Below, piece by piece: positions 8,458 through 17,067 of a stretch of 64,000 bases of DNA. This DNA comes from JB111 sp052093225 (GTDB taxonomy: Bacteria > Actinomycetota > Actinomycetes > Actinomycetales > Actinomycetaceae), in the NCBI GenBank assembly GCA_052093225.1, contig JBQDDG010000002.1, forward strand, positions 42,145 through 106,144, read 5' to 3'. The position numbers and the translations under genes were made by a program. The first letter of the stretch is position 1, and the number at the start of each line of letters is the position of its first letter. The notes beneath the pieces are model-generated. The model saw only the letters and a list, made by a program, of their open reading frames with translations, was not told where the DNA came from and did not search any database.

Positions 8458-8533
8458 TGGTGGAGCTAGGGGGATTCGAACCCCCGACCTTCTCATTGCG
8501 AACGAGACGCGCTACCAACTGCGCCATAGCCCC
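8458..8533 (-). tRNA. tRNA-Ala (anticodon CGC)
   Basis: A complete cloverleaf: acceptor GGGGCTA/TAGCTCC with one G-U pair, D arm GCGC-AGTTGGTA-GCGC, and an anticodon stem around the loop TTCGCAA (CGC at positions 34-36, reading GCG). The T arm is GGGGG-TTCGAAT-CCCCC and the discriminator base is A. The 3' CCA is encoded in the genome. Confidence 0.97.
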
Positions 8534-8654
8534 ATGCTCCCCGGACGGCCGGTGAGCGAGAAAAAGTCTAACACCGCGCCGACCGCCGACGACCGCCCCT
8601 GGCCGTGTCCTGCGTCATGGCCGAAGAAGTCATGCCCAGCGGTTCGCGGGCAGG

Positions 8655-9827
8655 TCAGGCGCCCTTCGCGCGGCGCCGGGCGAGCGCGGCGTCGAGGTCG
8701 AGCACCGGTGCGCGGCCCACCCCTGGCTCCGGCTTGTCGGCACCCGACCCGGCGACGACGCTCGTCCCCGTCATGCTCGGGCGGGTGGGGCGCAGCGGCA
8801 CGCGGGCCGACGGCGACTCCGGCGCCTCGAAGGCGGGTGCGGTGCGCCGCTGCGCCGCGGGCTCGGTGTCCGACCAGCGCGAGGCCGGGACCGGCACGGG
8901 CGTCCATGCGTCCGGCGCCGGGTTGTGCAGCACGGGCCTGCGGGCCGGCGCCACGTCCTCGGCGGGAGTGTCCTGCTCGCCAGGGGTGAGCTGCTCGGCT
9001 GCGACCGTCGCCCACGTACGGGCCGCGACGTCGTCGGGCCGGCGATCAGGAGCGTCCGCACGCGTCTCGCCGGTCAGGTCCGTCTCGTCCGTCGCGCCGT
9101 TCGTGCGCTCCTCATCCTCGCGGCCCGCAGCCACGGGGGCCGACGCAGAGGCCGACCTTCCGGACGTCGCGGCGGGCAGCTCACGCGTGGCGCCCGCGCC
9201 CACCTGGTCGGTCACGGCCTCGCGCGGCCGGCGCGAGAGTCCCTTGAGCTCGCCGTCGATGCGGCGGATCTCGGCACGGTCGATCGAGTTGAGCGTCCGT
9301 CGCTCGCCGGCGGCACGGACCGAGAGGGCGACGACGGCGACCAGCAGTACGCTCGGCACGATCGCCACCGTCACGTGCCAACCGGCGTAGGAGACGAGCG
9401 CCCAGGCGGCGACCACGAGCAGACCGAGGACCACCTGGTACATCGTGCGCCGGTTCTTCGCGGCGTCCCGCCGGCTCATGCGGGCGGCGCGCTGCGAGCG
9501 AGCGTGTGCGAGGTCGCGCGCCCGCCTGGCCGGCTCGGAGAGGCGGGGCTTGATGGTGCTCATGGCTCGTGACTCCGGTCCGAGGGGCAGCAGAAGCGGT
9601 GCGGTGGTTCGGTCGGCCGCCTCGCGGGCGGACCGACCGGGATGGCCGGGTGAGGTCCGGCCGCGGCGGCCGCCGTCGCCGACGGTCGCCAGGACCCGCA
9701 GCCGGTCCGAGTGCCGGTCCTCCAGCCGCGCAGCGGCCATGAGCCGACGCCGGTCCGCCACCGCGGGCAGCGCGTAGACCAGGAGCATCACCACCGCCGC
9801 AGCGAGGACGTAGCCCTGAAGATCCAC
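8655..9827 (-). CDS. sepX: Divisome protein SepX/GlpR family membrane protein
   Basis: A 390-aa protein with one N-terminal helix (residues about 6-24, GYVLAAAVVMLLVYALPAVA), a basic cytoplasmic loop, and a paired helical hairpin (about 131-180). A long low-complexity cytoplasmic tail ends in APVLDLDAALARRRAKGA. This matches actinobacterial SepX/GlpR (Rv0996 type). That protein sits at the septum and, in Corynebacteriales, is the membrane receptor for the gephyrin-like protein Glp. Location supports the call: it lies beside tRNA-Ala and near rimJ, cyclo-ligase and Ruc genes, as in mycobacteria. Start taken as the GTG giving VDLQGYVL; no good ribosome binding site is seen. Not to be confused with the glycerol regulator GlpR. 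Confidence 0.75.
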   Translation of the reverse strand: MDLQGYVLAAAVVMLLVYALPAVADRRRLMAAARLEDRHSDRLRVLATVGDGGRRGRTSPGHPGRSAREAADRTTAPLLLPLGPESRAMSTIKPRLSEPARRARDLAHARSQRAARMSRRDAAKNRRTMYQVVLGLLVVAAWALVSYAGWHVTVAIVPSVLLVAVVALSVRAAGERRTLNSIDRAEIRRIDGELKGLSRRPREAVTDQVGAGATRELPAATSGRSASASAPVAAGREDEERTNGATDETDLTGETRADAPDRRPDDVAARTWATVAAEQLTPGEQDTPAEDVAPARRPVLHNPAPDAWTPVPVPASRWSDTEPAAQRRTAPAFEAPESPSARVPLRPTRPSMTGTSVVAGSGADKPEPGVGRAPVLDLDAALARRRAKGA

Positions 9828-10016
9828 GCGTCCCACGCTAGGTCGGCCCGGGCGCCACGCCGGGGAGGCGCGCGGACGTGATGGGTACCGCAGTCCATAC
9901 AGATCCGCCGATTGCACCGCTATCCGTCGCTACGCTGCACCTGGCCCGCACGGGCCGACGAGCGAGGCGCCCACCGCCCCTTGCCGACCCGAACGACGAA
10001 CTGGAGCACCATCGCT

Positions 10017-10808
10017 ATGCGCAGCTCGACCCGCAGGATGACCGCCACCGCTGCCCTGGCCGCGGCCGCCGCCCTCACGCTCGCCGCCTGCGGCGACGAC
10101 GAGCCGGCCGAGACGACGCCGCCGGCCGTCGAGGACCCGACGACGGAAGAGGCCCCCGAGGAGGAGTCCACCGAGGAGGCACCGTCCGAGGACGAGGAGT
10201 CGAGCTCCGAGGAGACCGGGTCCGAGGACACGGCCGCGGACGACGAGGCGCCGAGCGACGGCGCCGGTGGCGAGGCCGGGGCCGGCTCCGCCGCTCCGTG
10301 GGCGAACGAGGTCACCGAGGACGGCGAGCTCCTCGGCACCATCGAGGCCGGCGACGTGACGGTCGACGTCTACCAGGTCGGCACCGGCCAGGCGACGCGC
10401 TCGAGCATCTGGGCCGACCCGGACACCGAGGAGCCGATCGTCAGCGAGGGCGACGAGGTCCTCATCCTCAACTACGTCGTCACCAACAACGGCGACCCGA
10501 TCACGCTGACCTACGGTCTGGTCGAGGCCGGCTTCGGCTACGACACCTGGCCCTACATGCAGCAGCCGTCCGTCGCGGACAGCGACCTGCTCGAGGAGAA
10601 CGGCGTCAACGACAACGGCGTCAACAGCGACTCGCTCGGCGAGGACGCCTACGTCCTCGGCTCCGGCGAGCAGTACTCGGTGGGCGAGGTCATGCTCTAC
10701 CAGCCGGGCGAGGCCTTCACGATCGAGGTGTCCTACGAGCCCCGTGACGACGCCGGCGAGCGCCTCGGCGAGGAGTTCGAGGGCGAGCTGACCGGCACCG
10801 TCGAGTAA
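10017..10808 (+). CDS. Putative lipoprotein of unknown function
   Basis: A 263-aa protein with a lipoprotein signal peptide ending in LTLAAC, so Cys25 would be lipidated and the protein anchored to the outer face of the membrane. Residues about 26-85 form a strongly acidic Glu/Ser/Thr linker. The globular part (about 90-263) has GDVTVDVYQVGTG, EEPIVSEGDEVLILNYVVTN and VMLYQPGEAFTIEVSYEPRD, suggesting an immunoglobulin-like beta sandwich. No enzyme motif is seen. GGAG lies 9 nt before the ATG. It sits between sepX and rimJ and may be a lineage-specific insertion in that neighbourhood. Confidence 0.75.
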   Translation: MRSSTRRMTATAALAAAAALTLAACGDDEPAETTPPAVEDPTTEEAPEEESTEEAPSEDEESSSEETGSEDTAADDEAPSDGAGGEAGAGSAAPWANEVTEDGELLGTIEAGDVTVDVYQVGTGQATRSSIWADPDTEEPIVSEGDEVLILNYVVTNNGDPITLTYGLVEAGFGYDTWPYMQQPSVADSDLLEENGVNDNGVNSDSLGEDAYVLGSGEQYSVGEVMLYQPGEAFTIEVSYEPRDDAGERLGEEFEGELTGTVE

Positions 10809-10838
10809 CACCCGGCGCGCCGCACCACACGCTCCACG

Positions 10839-10876
10839 CCCCGGCCCCGTCCCGCACCCGCGGGACGGGGCCGGGG
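10839..10876. terminator. Bidirectional terminator hairpin
   Basis: CCCCGGCCCCGTCCCGC and its exact complement form a 17-bp stem with a 4-nt loop, placed between two convergent genes (lipoprotein ending at 10808, acetyltransferase ending at 10881). There is no strong T tract. Confidence 0.75.
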
Positions 10877-10880
10877 TCGT

Positions 10881-11510
10881 TCACGGGATCGCCGGGCGAC
10901 CGTCCTGCGCGGCGATCTCGTCGAGGTGGCGCCGCGCCGCCCCCGGCCCCCGCCCGAGATCCCCGCGCAGGAGCGCGAAGGAGCGGTGGTCACGCCAGTC
11001 GCCGTCGACGAACATCAGTCCGCGGCGCCGCCCCTCCTCGACGAAGCCCAGCTTCGCCACGACCCGCAGGCTCGCGCCGTTCTCCGGGCGCACGTCGATC
11101 TCCACACGGTGGATCCCGATCTCGTCGAAGAGGTGGTCGACCAGGAGCGCGACCGCGCGGGGCGCGACGCCGCGGCCCGCCACGTGCTCGGAGACCCAGT
11201 ACCCGACGGACGCCGCCCAGGCGGCACCCCGGGTGATCGGCTGCGCGACGACAGATCCCACGATCTCGCCCGCGAGCACGACGACGAACGAGAGCCCGGA
11301 CCCCTCCCGCGCCGCGTGCCGCGCCGAGGCCAGCTGCTCGGCGAAGCTCATCGGCCGACCGGGCACGGGCGAGCCCGCCATCCAGGGGGCGAGCCACCGC
11401 TCGTTCGCCGCCAGCAGCGCCCGCCACCGGCGCCTGTCCCGTCGCCGGAGGGGGCGCAGGACGAGGTCGTCGTCCACGAGGTGGACCGGCCGGTCGGTGG
11501 CAGCGGGCAC
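10881..11510 (-). CDS. GNAT-family N-acetyltransferase, RimJ/RimL type
   Basis: A 209-aa acetyltransferase with LRPLRRRDRRRWRALLAANERWLAPWM at the N-terminus, which is the usual RimJ opening. It also has a GxxGYWV strand, VAGRGVAPRAVALLVDHLF (the acetyl-CoA pyrophosphate loop, variant of R/QxxGxG/A), and VRPENGASLRVVAKLGFVEEG. The likely reaction is transfer of acetyl from acetyl-CoA to an amine or protein N-terminus; the substrate is unknown. Start taken at the GTG giving VPAATDRPVHL. It is divergent from the cyclo-ligase gene. In mycobacteria rimJ (Rv0995) occupies the same neighbourhood. Confidence 0.85.
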   Translation of the reverse strand: MPAATDRPVHLVDDDLVLRPLRRRDRRRWRALLAANERWLAPWMAGSPVPGRPMSFAEQLASARHAAREGSGLSFVVVLAGEIVGSVVAQPITRGAAWAASVGYWVSEHVAGRGVAPRAVALLVDHLFDEIGIHRVEIDVRPENGASLRVVAKLGFVEEGRRRGLMFVDGDWRDHRSFALLRGDLGRGPGAARRHLDEIAAQDGRPAIP

Positions 11511-11647
11511 GCCGTCGAGCGTAGGCCCCTCGCCACACCCCCTGGTCGGATCCGCGCGCCGGGCGCCTGTCGACCGTCTCGTCAGCCGGTGGCGAAAACC
11601 GCGAGAACTCCCCACCCGGCCACCTCCCTGACGGGCGGATTGTTGGC

Positions 11648-12340
11648 ATGATGGTGGGCATGCACCGGCGCATCCTTGACCTTCCGCGCGTGGATCGGCT
11701 CGACATCGACGACGCGAAGCACGCACTGCGCGCGGCGGTCCGCGAGCGTCGAGCCAAGCGGCAGCCCGCAGAGCTCGCCCGGGCCGGCATCGACCTGGCG
11801 CGGCGCGTCCTTCCCCTCCTCGACGGCGCGAGCACGGTCGCGCTCTACGTCTCCCGGCCGACCGAACCGCCGTCGCTGCCGACGATCGAGACGCTCCACG
11901 AGACGGGCGCCCGCATCCTCCTGCCCGCCCTCGGCCCGGGCCTCGTCCGCGCCTGGGCCGAGTTCCAGGGCACGGACGACCTGGCCGAGCGCGCGCCGGG
12001 CCGACCCGCCGAGCCGTCCGGCGAACCGCTCCCGTCGGAGGCGATCGCCCAGGCCGACGTCGTCATCGTCCCCGCGCTCCTCGTCGACGCCGCGGGCAAC
12101 CGGCTCGGCCAGGGCGGCGGCTGGTACGACCGCGTCCTCAAGCTCATCCCGGACGACACGCCGGTGTGGGCGGTGCTGTTCGACGACGAGCTCGTCGAGG
12201 ACCGGTCGCTGCCCCACGGCCCCCAGGACGTCGGCGTCTCCGGGGTCGTCCAGCCGTCGGGGACCACGAGCCTCACCGCGGCGCCGGACCCCTACGGGTC
12301 CTCCCGGCGCGACGAGACCGCGAGCGCGACCGGCTCCTGA
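11648..12340 (+). CDS. 5-formyltetrahydrofolate cyclo-ligase
   Basis: This enzyme converts 5-formyl-THF to 5,10-methenyl-THF with ATP, a folate salvage step. The N-terminal DAKHALRAAVRERRAKR is the ATP-binding basic helix. VALYVSRPTEPPSLPTIETL and RILLPALGP are family strands, and QGGGWYDRVL is the signature (GxGxGYYDR type) that closes on folate. Length about 226-230 aa is normal. Two near ATGs (11648 and 11660) are both plausible because neither has a clear ribosome binding site. In mycobacteria the homologue (Rv0992c) neighbours Ruc and galU; here galU is not adjacent. Confidence 0.9.
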   Translation: MMVGMHRRILDLPRVDRLDIDDAKHALRAAVRERRAKRQPAELARAGIDLARRVLPLLDGASTVALYVSRPTEPPSLPTIETLHETGARILLPALGPGLVRAWAEFQGTDDLAERAPGRPAEPSGEPLPSEAIAQADVVIVPALLVDAAGNRLGQGGGWYDRVLKLIPDDTPVWAVLFDDELVEDRSLPHGPQDVGVSGVVQPSGTTSLTAAPDPYGSSRRDETASATGS

Positions 12341-12407
12341 GCCCGTCCGTCAGGGCGCGGCAGCCCGCACCCGCCCCGGCCGGGGCACGCCCACCCGGAC
12401 CCGCCCG

Positions 12408-15155
12408 TCAGGGCGCGTCGGGCGTCAACAGCATCCGGTCCTCCTCGGCCGCCTCGACGGCCTCCCGCGTGAACGCCCAGGGGTAGGTCTCGCCCTCGAC
12501 CCACGCCTGTGCCTGGTCCGTGTAGTGCCCGGAGGACGGGTGCCCGCTCGTGCCCGAGCTCGTCACCCACGTGGAGGCGTCCAGGTCGGCGAGGTCGACG
12601 ACCATCCGCATCGAGGGCCCCGAGGTCACCCGGTAGCTCGGCCGGCCGTACTCGTCCCGCGCCGCGGCGTCGTAGCCGGTGGCGTTGACGATCGAGGACC
12701 CGCCGGAGACCCCGACGGGCTCCGGGTTGACGAACCACCGCACGAGGCCGGGCACGCCGTCGCCGCCGAGCACCGGGTGCTGCGGGGCGAACGTGTGCAG
12801 GTCCCCCCACCGCCAGGACGAGGGGTCCTTGCCGAGCCGCGCGGTGAGCTGGTGCCGTCCGTGGACGAGCGCCTGGGACAGGATCTCGTCGCGCGTCTCG
12901 ACGACGTTGACGGTGGTCCGGTCGTCCCAGTGCCGGTGGCCGGGCTCAGCGAGGATCTCCTGCAGCACCTGCAACCACCGCGCCCCGCCGTCCGGCGTCT
13001 GTGCGGTCGGGAGCTCGTCGCCGAACGTCGTGGCGAGGATCGCGACCCACACGGCGTTGAAGTACGCGGCCCCGGCCGAGTCCACGTCGTTCGGGTAGCC
13101 CTCGGCGGCCCACTGCTCGAGGAGCTCGACCGCCTCGGTGACGAAGGGGTCCTCGACGTCGACCTCGAGGAGCGCGGGCACGATCACCTCGCCGAACGGG
13201 CTGGCGTCGTCGAGCATGATCTCGTGGGCGCCGTCGACCGTCAGGGGCTCCCCGGACGCGATCTGCTCCTCGAGGAGCGTGCGGATGCGTTGGGAGCGGT
13301 ACCCCGGGTCGTAGTCGCCCGTGAGGAAGGGGTCCGTGCCGGCCGGCAGGACGGCCTGGTTGGCCGCGACGACGAAGCCCTCCTCGGGGTTGAGGGCGGC
13401 CGGCATGTCCGAGGCCTCGACGTCGCCCTGCCAGGCGTAGCGCTCGTCCCAGCCCGGCCGCGGCCACGAGCCGTCGGAGGGCAGCGGGCCGTCGACCTCG
13501 GCGCGGACCGGGATCCGGCCGGGCGCCTGATAACCGATGTCGCCGTCTGTCGTCGCGAACACGATGTTCTGGCTGGGGACCTCGAACAACGCGGCCGCCT
13601 CGGCGACGTCCTCGGCGGTGGCAGCCCGGTTGAGGGCGAACACCGCGTCGCCCGTGCGGCCGGGCTCCAGCGCCGTCCACTGCAGGGCGACGGAGTACCC
13701 CTCGAAGTGGGCCTCGGGCGAGTCCTCCGGGACGGGGACGCCCGCTGCTGCCCGCGTGTCGGTGAGGACCTCGGAGACGAGCGGGCCGGCCTCCGTGCCG
13801 AGCACCTCGAGCGTGACCGGGTCCGCGCCGTCGACGAGGATCGTCTCGGTCCGACGCTCCAGCGGCAGCCGCTCCTCGCCCCGCAGGTAGGTGCCGTCGG
13901 AGAAGACCCGCTCGAGCGTGAGGTCCATGACGTCCGCGCCGAGGTTGGTCAGCCCCCACGCGAGCTGGTCGTTGTGGCCGATGATCACGCCCGGCATGCC
14001 CGCGAACGAGAACCCGGTGACGTCGAAGGTGCAGTCGGCGGTGAGCTCGGTGCAGTGCAGGCCCACCTGGAACCAGAGGTTGGGCTGGTCGATCGCGAGG
14101 TGCGGGTCGTTCGCGAGGATCGGCTCGCCGGTGTCCGTGTGCTCGCCCGAGACCACGAACGAGTTCGACCCGATGCCGTCGCCGCGCCCGAGGAGCACCG
14201 GCACGGCGTCGAGCGCGGCCCCGGCCTGCACGACGGCGGCGCTCGCGTCGCGGGAGGTCGTGGCACCGTCGGTACCGGCGGTGGCTCCGTCGGTGCCGGT
14301 CGCGGCGCCGTCCGACGACGGTTCGGTCCCGTCCGACGGCGGCTCGTCACCGTCCGCGGGGGGTTCGGTCCCCGCGCCCGCGGTGGGCGACTCGGCGGGC
14401 GCGTCCGACGCGCTCTCGCCGCCGCCCGTGGAGCCCTCGGGCAGGATCGGCGCATGGTCCTCGACGGGGTAGTCGGGGAAGAGCCCCTCCACCACCTCGA
14501 CGTCGCCGAACATCGGCCTCAACGCCGAGGCCCGGGCGACCTCGTCCCCGTAGTTGCCGCGCAGGTCCCAGGCCATCGCCTTGAGCCAGGCGAGGGAGTC
14601 GACGCCGGTCCACGGCTCGACCTGCTCGATGTCGGTGGACAGGGACAGCACCGTGTACTCGATGCCCAGCCGGGAGGCCTCCCGGTCCTCGAGGTAGGCG
14701 TTCACGCCGTCGGCGTAGGCCGTGTAGAGCTCGCGCGACTCGTCGGCGAGGAGGTCCCACTCCTGCTCGGCGACGTCACGCCAGCCCATCGTGCGCACCA
14801 CCATGTCCGCCTCGATCGCCGCCGGGACGTCGCCGACCAGCTCCGCGACGCGCCCGGCCGTGACGTGCCGGCGGTAGTCCATCTCGAAGAAGCGGTCCTG
14901 CGAGTGCACGTAGCCGAGGCCCGCCATGAGGTCCTCGTCGGTCGAGGCGTAGATGTGCGGCACGCCGCGCTCGTCGCGGATGACCTCGACGGGCTCGGCG
15001 AGCCCGGGCAGGTGCTGCTCACCGCCGTGGTCCGGCAGGGGCCGGCGGACGAGGTAGGTCCCCACCCCGGCCGCGACGAGCGCGAGGAGGACCACCGTCG
15101 CGAGGGTCCCGGCCAGGACCTTTCGCCACACCGACGTCGAGGATCTGTCTGCCAC
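12408..15155 (-). CDS. Penicillin acylase family protein (Ntn-hydrolase)
   Basis: A 915-aa exported or membrane-anchored Ntn-hydrolase. An N-terminal helix (LAGTLATVVLLALVAAGVGTYLV) is followed by the alpha chain (VIRDERGVPHIYA, GYVHSQDRFFEMDYRRHV). A long spacer comes next, then the beta chain beginning at the autocatalytic serine in GIGSNSFVVSG (about residue 329). PILANDPHLAIDQPNLWFQV, GFSFAGMPGVIIGHNDQLAWG and the late PVGVSGGSSIVNATG are family blocks. Such enzymes cleave amide bonds of penicillins, acyl-homoserine lactones or cyclic lipopeptides; the substrate here is unknown. Oddly, the spacer contains about 70 residues of Asp/Gly/Ser/Thr repeats. The annotated GTG overlaps its own GGAG; a slightly later start is possible. 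Confidence 0.88.
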   Translation of the reverse strand: MADRSSTSVWRKVLAGTLATVVLLALVAAGVGTYLVRRPLPDHGGEQHLPGLAEPVEVIRDERGVPHIYASTDEDLMAGLGYVHSQDRFFEMDYRRHVTAGRVAELVGDVPAAIEADMVVRTMGWRDVAEQEWDLLADESRELYTAYADGVNAYLEDREASRLGIEYTVLSLSTDIEQVEPWTGVDSLAWLKAMAWDLRGNYGDEVARASALRPMFGDVEVVEGLFPDYPVEDHAPILPEGSTGGGESASDAPAESPTAGAGTEPPADGDEPPSDGTEPSSDGAATGTDGATAGTDGATTSRDASAAVVQAGAALDAVPVLLGRGDGIGSNSFVVSGEHTDTGEPILANDPHLAIDQPNLWFQVGLHCTELTADCTFDVTGFSFAGMPGVIIGHNDQLAWGLTNLGADVMDLTLERVFSDGTYLRGEERLPLERRTETILVDGADPVTLEVLGTEAGPLVSEVLTDTRAAAGVPVPEDSPEAHFEGYSVALQWTALEPGRTGDAVFALNRAATAEDVAEAAALFEVPSQNIVFATTDGDIGYQAPGRIPVRAEVDGPLPSDGSWPRPGWDERYAWQGDVEASDMPAALNPEEGFVVAANQAVLPAGTDPFLTGDYDPGYRSQRIRTLLEEQIASGEPLTVDGAHEIMLDDASPFGEVIVPALLEVDVEDPFVTEAVELLEQWAAEGYPNDVDSAGAAYFNAVWVAILATTFGDELPTAQTPDGGARWLQVLQEILAEPGHRHWDDRTTVNVVETRDEILSQALVHGRHQLTARLGKDPSSWRWGDLHTFAPQHPVLGGDGVPGLVRWFVNPEPVGVSGGSSIVNATGYDAAARDEYGRPSYRVTSGPSMRMVVDLADLDASTWVTSSGTSGHPSSGHYTDQAQAWVEGETYPWAFTREAVEAAEEDRMLLTPDAP

Positions 15156-15282
15156 CTCCCGAGCCTATTCCGCCGTCATGCCGCGGCGACGCAGGTCACT
15201 GCGCGCGTCCACCCGGCGTCGTACCATTGGCACTCGACGGGGCCGACTGCCAGCACTGCCCCACGAGACCGGAGGTCACCAG

Positions 15283-15657
15283 GTGCCGACGTACGCCTAC
15301 CGCTGCACGATGTGCCGTCACGAGCTCGAGGCGAAGCAGTCCTTCACGGACGACGCACTGACGATCTGCCCCGAGTGCGGCGGTGCGCTTCGCAAGCTCT
15401 TCAGCACGGTCGGCGTCGTGTTCAAGGGCTCGGGCTTCTACGCGACCGACTCGCGGTCCTCGAGCTCGCGCTCGTCCGGCTCGGGCACGAGCTCCTCGTC
15501 CTCGGACGCGGGTTCGTCCGGGTCCGCCTCGTCGGGTTCCGGCTCGTCGGGCGGCAGCGACTCCGGCTCGAGCGCCCCGGCCGCATCCTCCGGCTCGTCG
15601 TCCTCGGGCACCTCGGCCAAGGCCGGCTCGTCGAAGGCCTCGGGCTCCGCCGCCTGA
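15283..15657 (+). CDS. FmdB-type zinc ribbon protein, Ruc-like redox chaperone
   Basis: A 124-aa protein with an N-terminal zinc ribbon. CxxC pairs appear in RCTMCRHELE and ICPECGG, in the FmdB/CxxC family context MPTYAYRC. The remaining 70 residues or so are almost entirely Ser/Gly/Ala. This is the architecture of mycobacterial Ruc (Rv0991c), a redox-regulated chaperone whose disordered tail opens on oxidation, and the neighbourhood (cyclo-ligase, mscL) agrees. The GTG start has GGAGGT 6 nt upstream. Chaperone activity is inferred by homology only. Confidence 0.8.
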   Translation: MPTYAYRCTMCRHELEAKQSFTDDALTICPECGGALRKLFSTVGVVFKGSGFYATDSRSSSSRSSGSGTSSSSSDAGSSGSASSGSGSSGGSDSGSSAPAASSGSSSSGTSAKAGSSKASGSAA

Positions 15658-15753
15658 CCCACCGGTCCCCACAGCCGTCCCGGCACGCACGCCCTCCACA
15701 GGCGGTCCCGGCCGGCGCCAGCGCGGGACGCCGCGCTCCGTAGCCTCGCCCGC

Positions 15754-16404
15754 ATGAGTCGAGCCGCGTCCCCACCCTCGCGAAGTACCGGCACACGCCT
15801 GCGCCGCGCCGCCTGGCGGTGGCGGCACGCGATCGCCGCGGTCTGCCTCGCCGTCGCCGCGTCGCTCGCCGTCGACTCGCTGAGCCCGGCCCCGCCCGCG
15901 ACCGCGGCGGCGCTCGTGGTCGGCGCGGACCTGCCCGCCGGACACGTCGTCGAGCCGGGGGACCTCGCCCTCGTCGACCTGCCCGCCGGGGCGGTACCGT
16001 CCGCCGCCCTCACCGACGAGGGCGAGGTGGTGGGCCACCCGCTGGCCGTCGGCCTGCCCGAGGGCACTGTGCTCAGCGGCGGCATGGTCGCCACGCCTAC
16101 CGTCTCAGCGGCCGACGGCGAGGTCGTGGTGCCGGTCCGCATCTCCGACGACGGCAGCGCCGCGCTGGCCGGGCCCGGCCTGCGGGTCTCGCTGCTCGCA
16201 CCACCGGCGGACGGCGGCGCGGCGGAGACGGTCGCGGAGGGGGTGCTCGTGCTCGGGGCCGTTCCTGAGCAGGACGGCGGACTTCTCGGCGCGGAGGAGA
16301 GTGACGTCACCCGCTTGTACGTCTCGGCAAGCCCTGAAACCGCTACCCTCCTCGTTGGCTCAAGTGCCTGGACCCCGCTGAGCGTCGCGCTCGGACCTAC
16401 CTGA
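15754..16404 (+). CDS. SAF-domain protein (CpaB/RcpC-like)
   Basis: A 216-aa protein with one N-terminal membrane helix (HAIAAVCLAVAASLAVDSL). A SAF domain follows (VVGADLPAGHVVEPGDLALVDLPAGAVP), then a beta-rich RcpC-like part (VVVPVRISDDGSAALAGPGLRVSLLAPP). SAF/CpaB proteins assist Flp pilus assembly, but no tad genes are near. Similar solitary SAF proteins occur next to fmdB and mscL in other actinobacteria, so a separate envelope role is likely. No clear ribosome binding site precedes the ATG. Confidence 0.8.
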   Translation: MSRAASPPSRSTGTRLRRAAWRWRHAIAAVCLAVAASLAVDSLSPAPPATAAALVVGADLPAGHVVEPGDLALVDLPAGAVPSAALTDEGEVVGHPLAVGLPEGTVLSGGMVATPTVSAADGEVVVPVRISDDGSAALAGPGLRVSLLAPPADGGAAETVAEGVLVLGAVPEQDGGLLGAEESDVTRLYVSASPETATLLVGSSAWTPLSVALGPT

Positions 16405-16491
16405 GCCGCGGGGGCCGGCGTGGGCCGGGGCATCCACCCAGTGCCTCGTCCACTCCCCCTGTCACGACCACTCATCCTCACGGAGGTCCAC

Positions 16492-16878
16492 ATGCTCAAC
16501 GGGTTCAAGGAGTTCATCTCCCGCGGCAACGCCATCGACATGGCGGTCGGCATCATCATCGGCGGCGCATTCACGCCGATCGTCACCGCCATCACGGACA
16601 ACGTGCTGCTGCCGTTGATCGCCGCGATCTTCGGTGAGCCGAACTTCGACACCATCGGGCAGTTCGTCGTCAACGGGGCCACCATCGCCCCGGGCACCAT
16701 CGTCACCGCGCTCGTCAACTTCCTCCTCATCGCCGCCGCCCTGTACTTCGCGGTCGTCATGCCGATGAACAAGCTCGCCGAGCGTCGCAGGACGGACGAG
16801 GAGGAGCCCGAGGAGAAGGCGGACGACGTCCTCGTCCTCGAGGAGATCCGCGACCTCCTGGCCACGCGCAACGCCTGA
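16492..16878 (+). CDS. mscL: Large-conductance mechanosensitive channel MscL
   Basis: A 128-aa inner-membrane channel that opens under membrane tension to release solutes on osmotic downshock. Diagnostic features are FKEFISRGNAIDMAVGIIIGGAF (amphipathic N-helix and pore-lining TM1), the periplasmic loop, TM2 (TALVNFLLIAAALYFAVVMPMNKL) and a C-terminal charged helical bundle with EEIRDLLATR. The ATG is set by CGGAGGT 7 nt upstream. Length is normal. Confidence 0.97.
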   Translation: MLNGFKEFISRGNAIDMAVGIIIGGAFTPIVTAITDNVLLPLIAAIFGEPNFDTIGQFVVNGATIAPGTIVTALVNFLLIAAALYFAVVMPMNKLAERRRTDEEEPEEKADDVLVLEEIRDLLATRNA

Positions 16879-16916
16879 CCCACCGGCGGGTGCGTGCACC
16901 CGTCCCCCCGCATTCC

Positions 16917-16948
16917 CGGCGGCCCGTCACCTCGGTGGCGGGCCGCCG
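16917..16948. terminator. Hairpin between convergent mscL and the 17068 gene
   Basis: A 10-bp perfect GC stem (CGGCGGCCCG with CGGGCCGCCG) around a 12-nt loop, 39 nt after the mscL stop. There is no T tract, so it could act in both directions or merely stabilise the transcript. Confidence 0.55.
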
Positions 16949-17067
16949 TGCTGCCCAGCCACCCCTCAGAGGCTGCCGCCACCGGTCAGAGCCAGTCGCG
17001 GCGCCAGCCGGAGGGGGGCGGCACCTGTCGGCACCCGCCAGGGCAGGTCGGCGCGGGTCGGCACCGG

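Noticed and set aside
11676..15743. 1355-codon plus-strand frame
   Set aside because: It lies opposite the penicillin-acylase gene and in another frame of the cyclo-ligase gene; composition (Arg/Ser/Pro) is that of a GC shadow.
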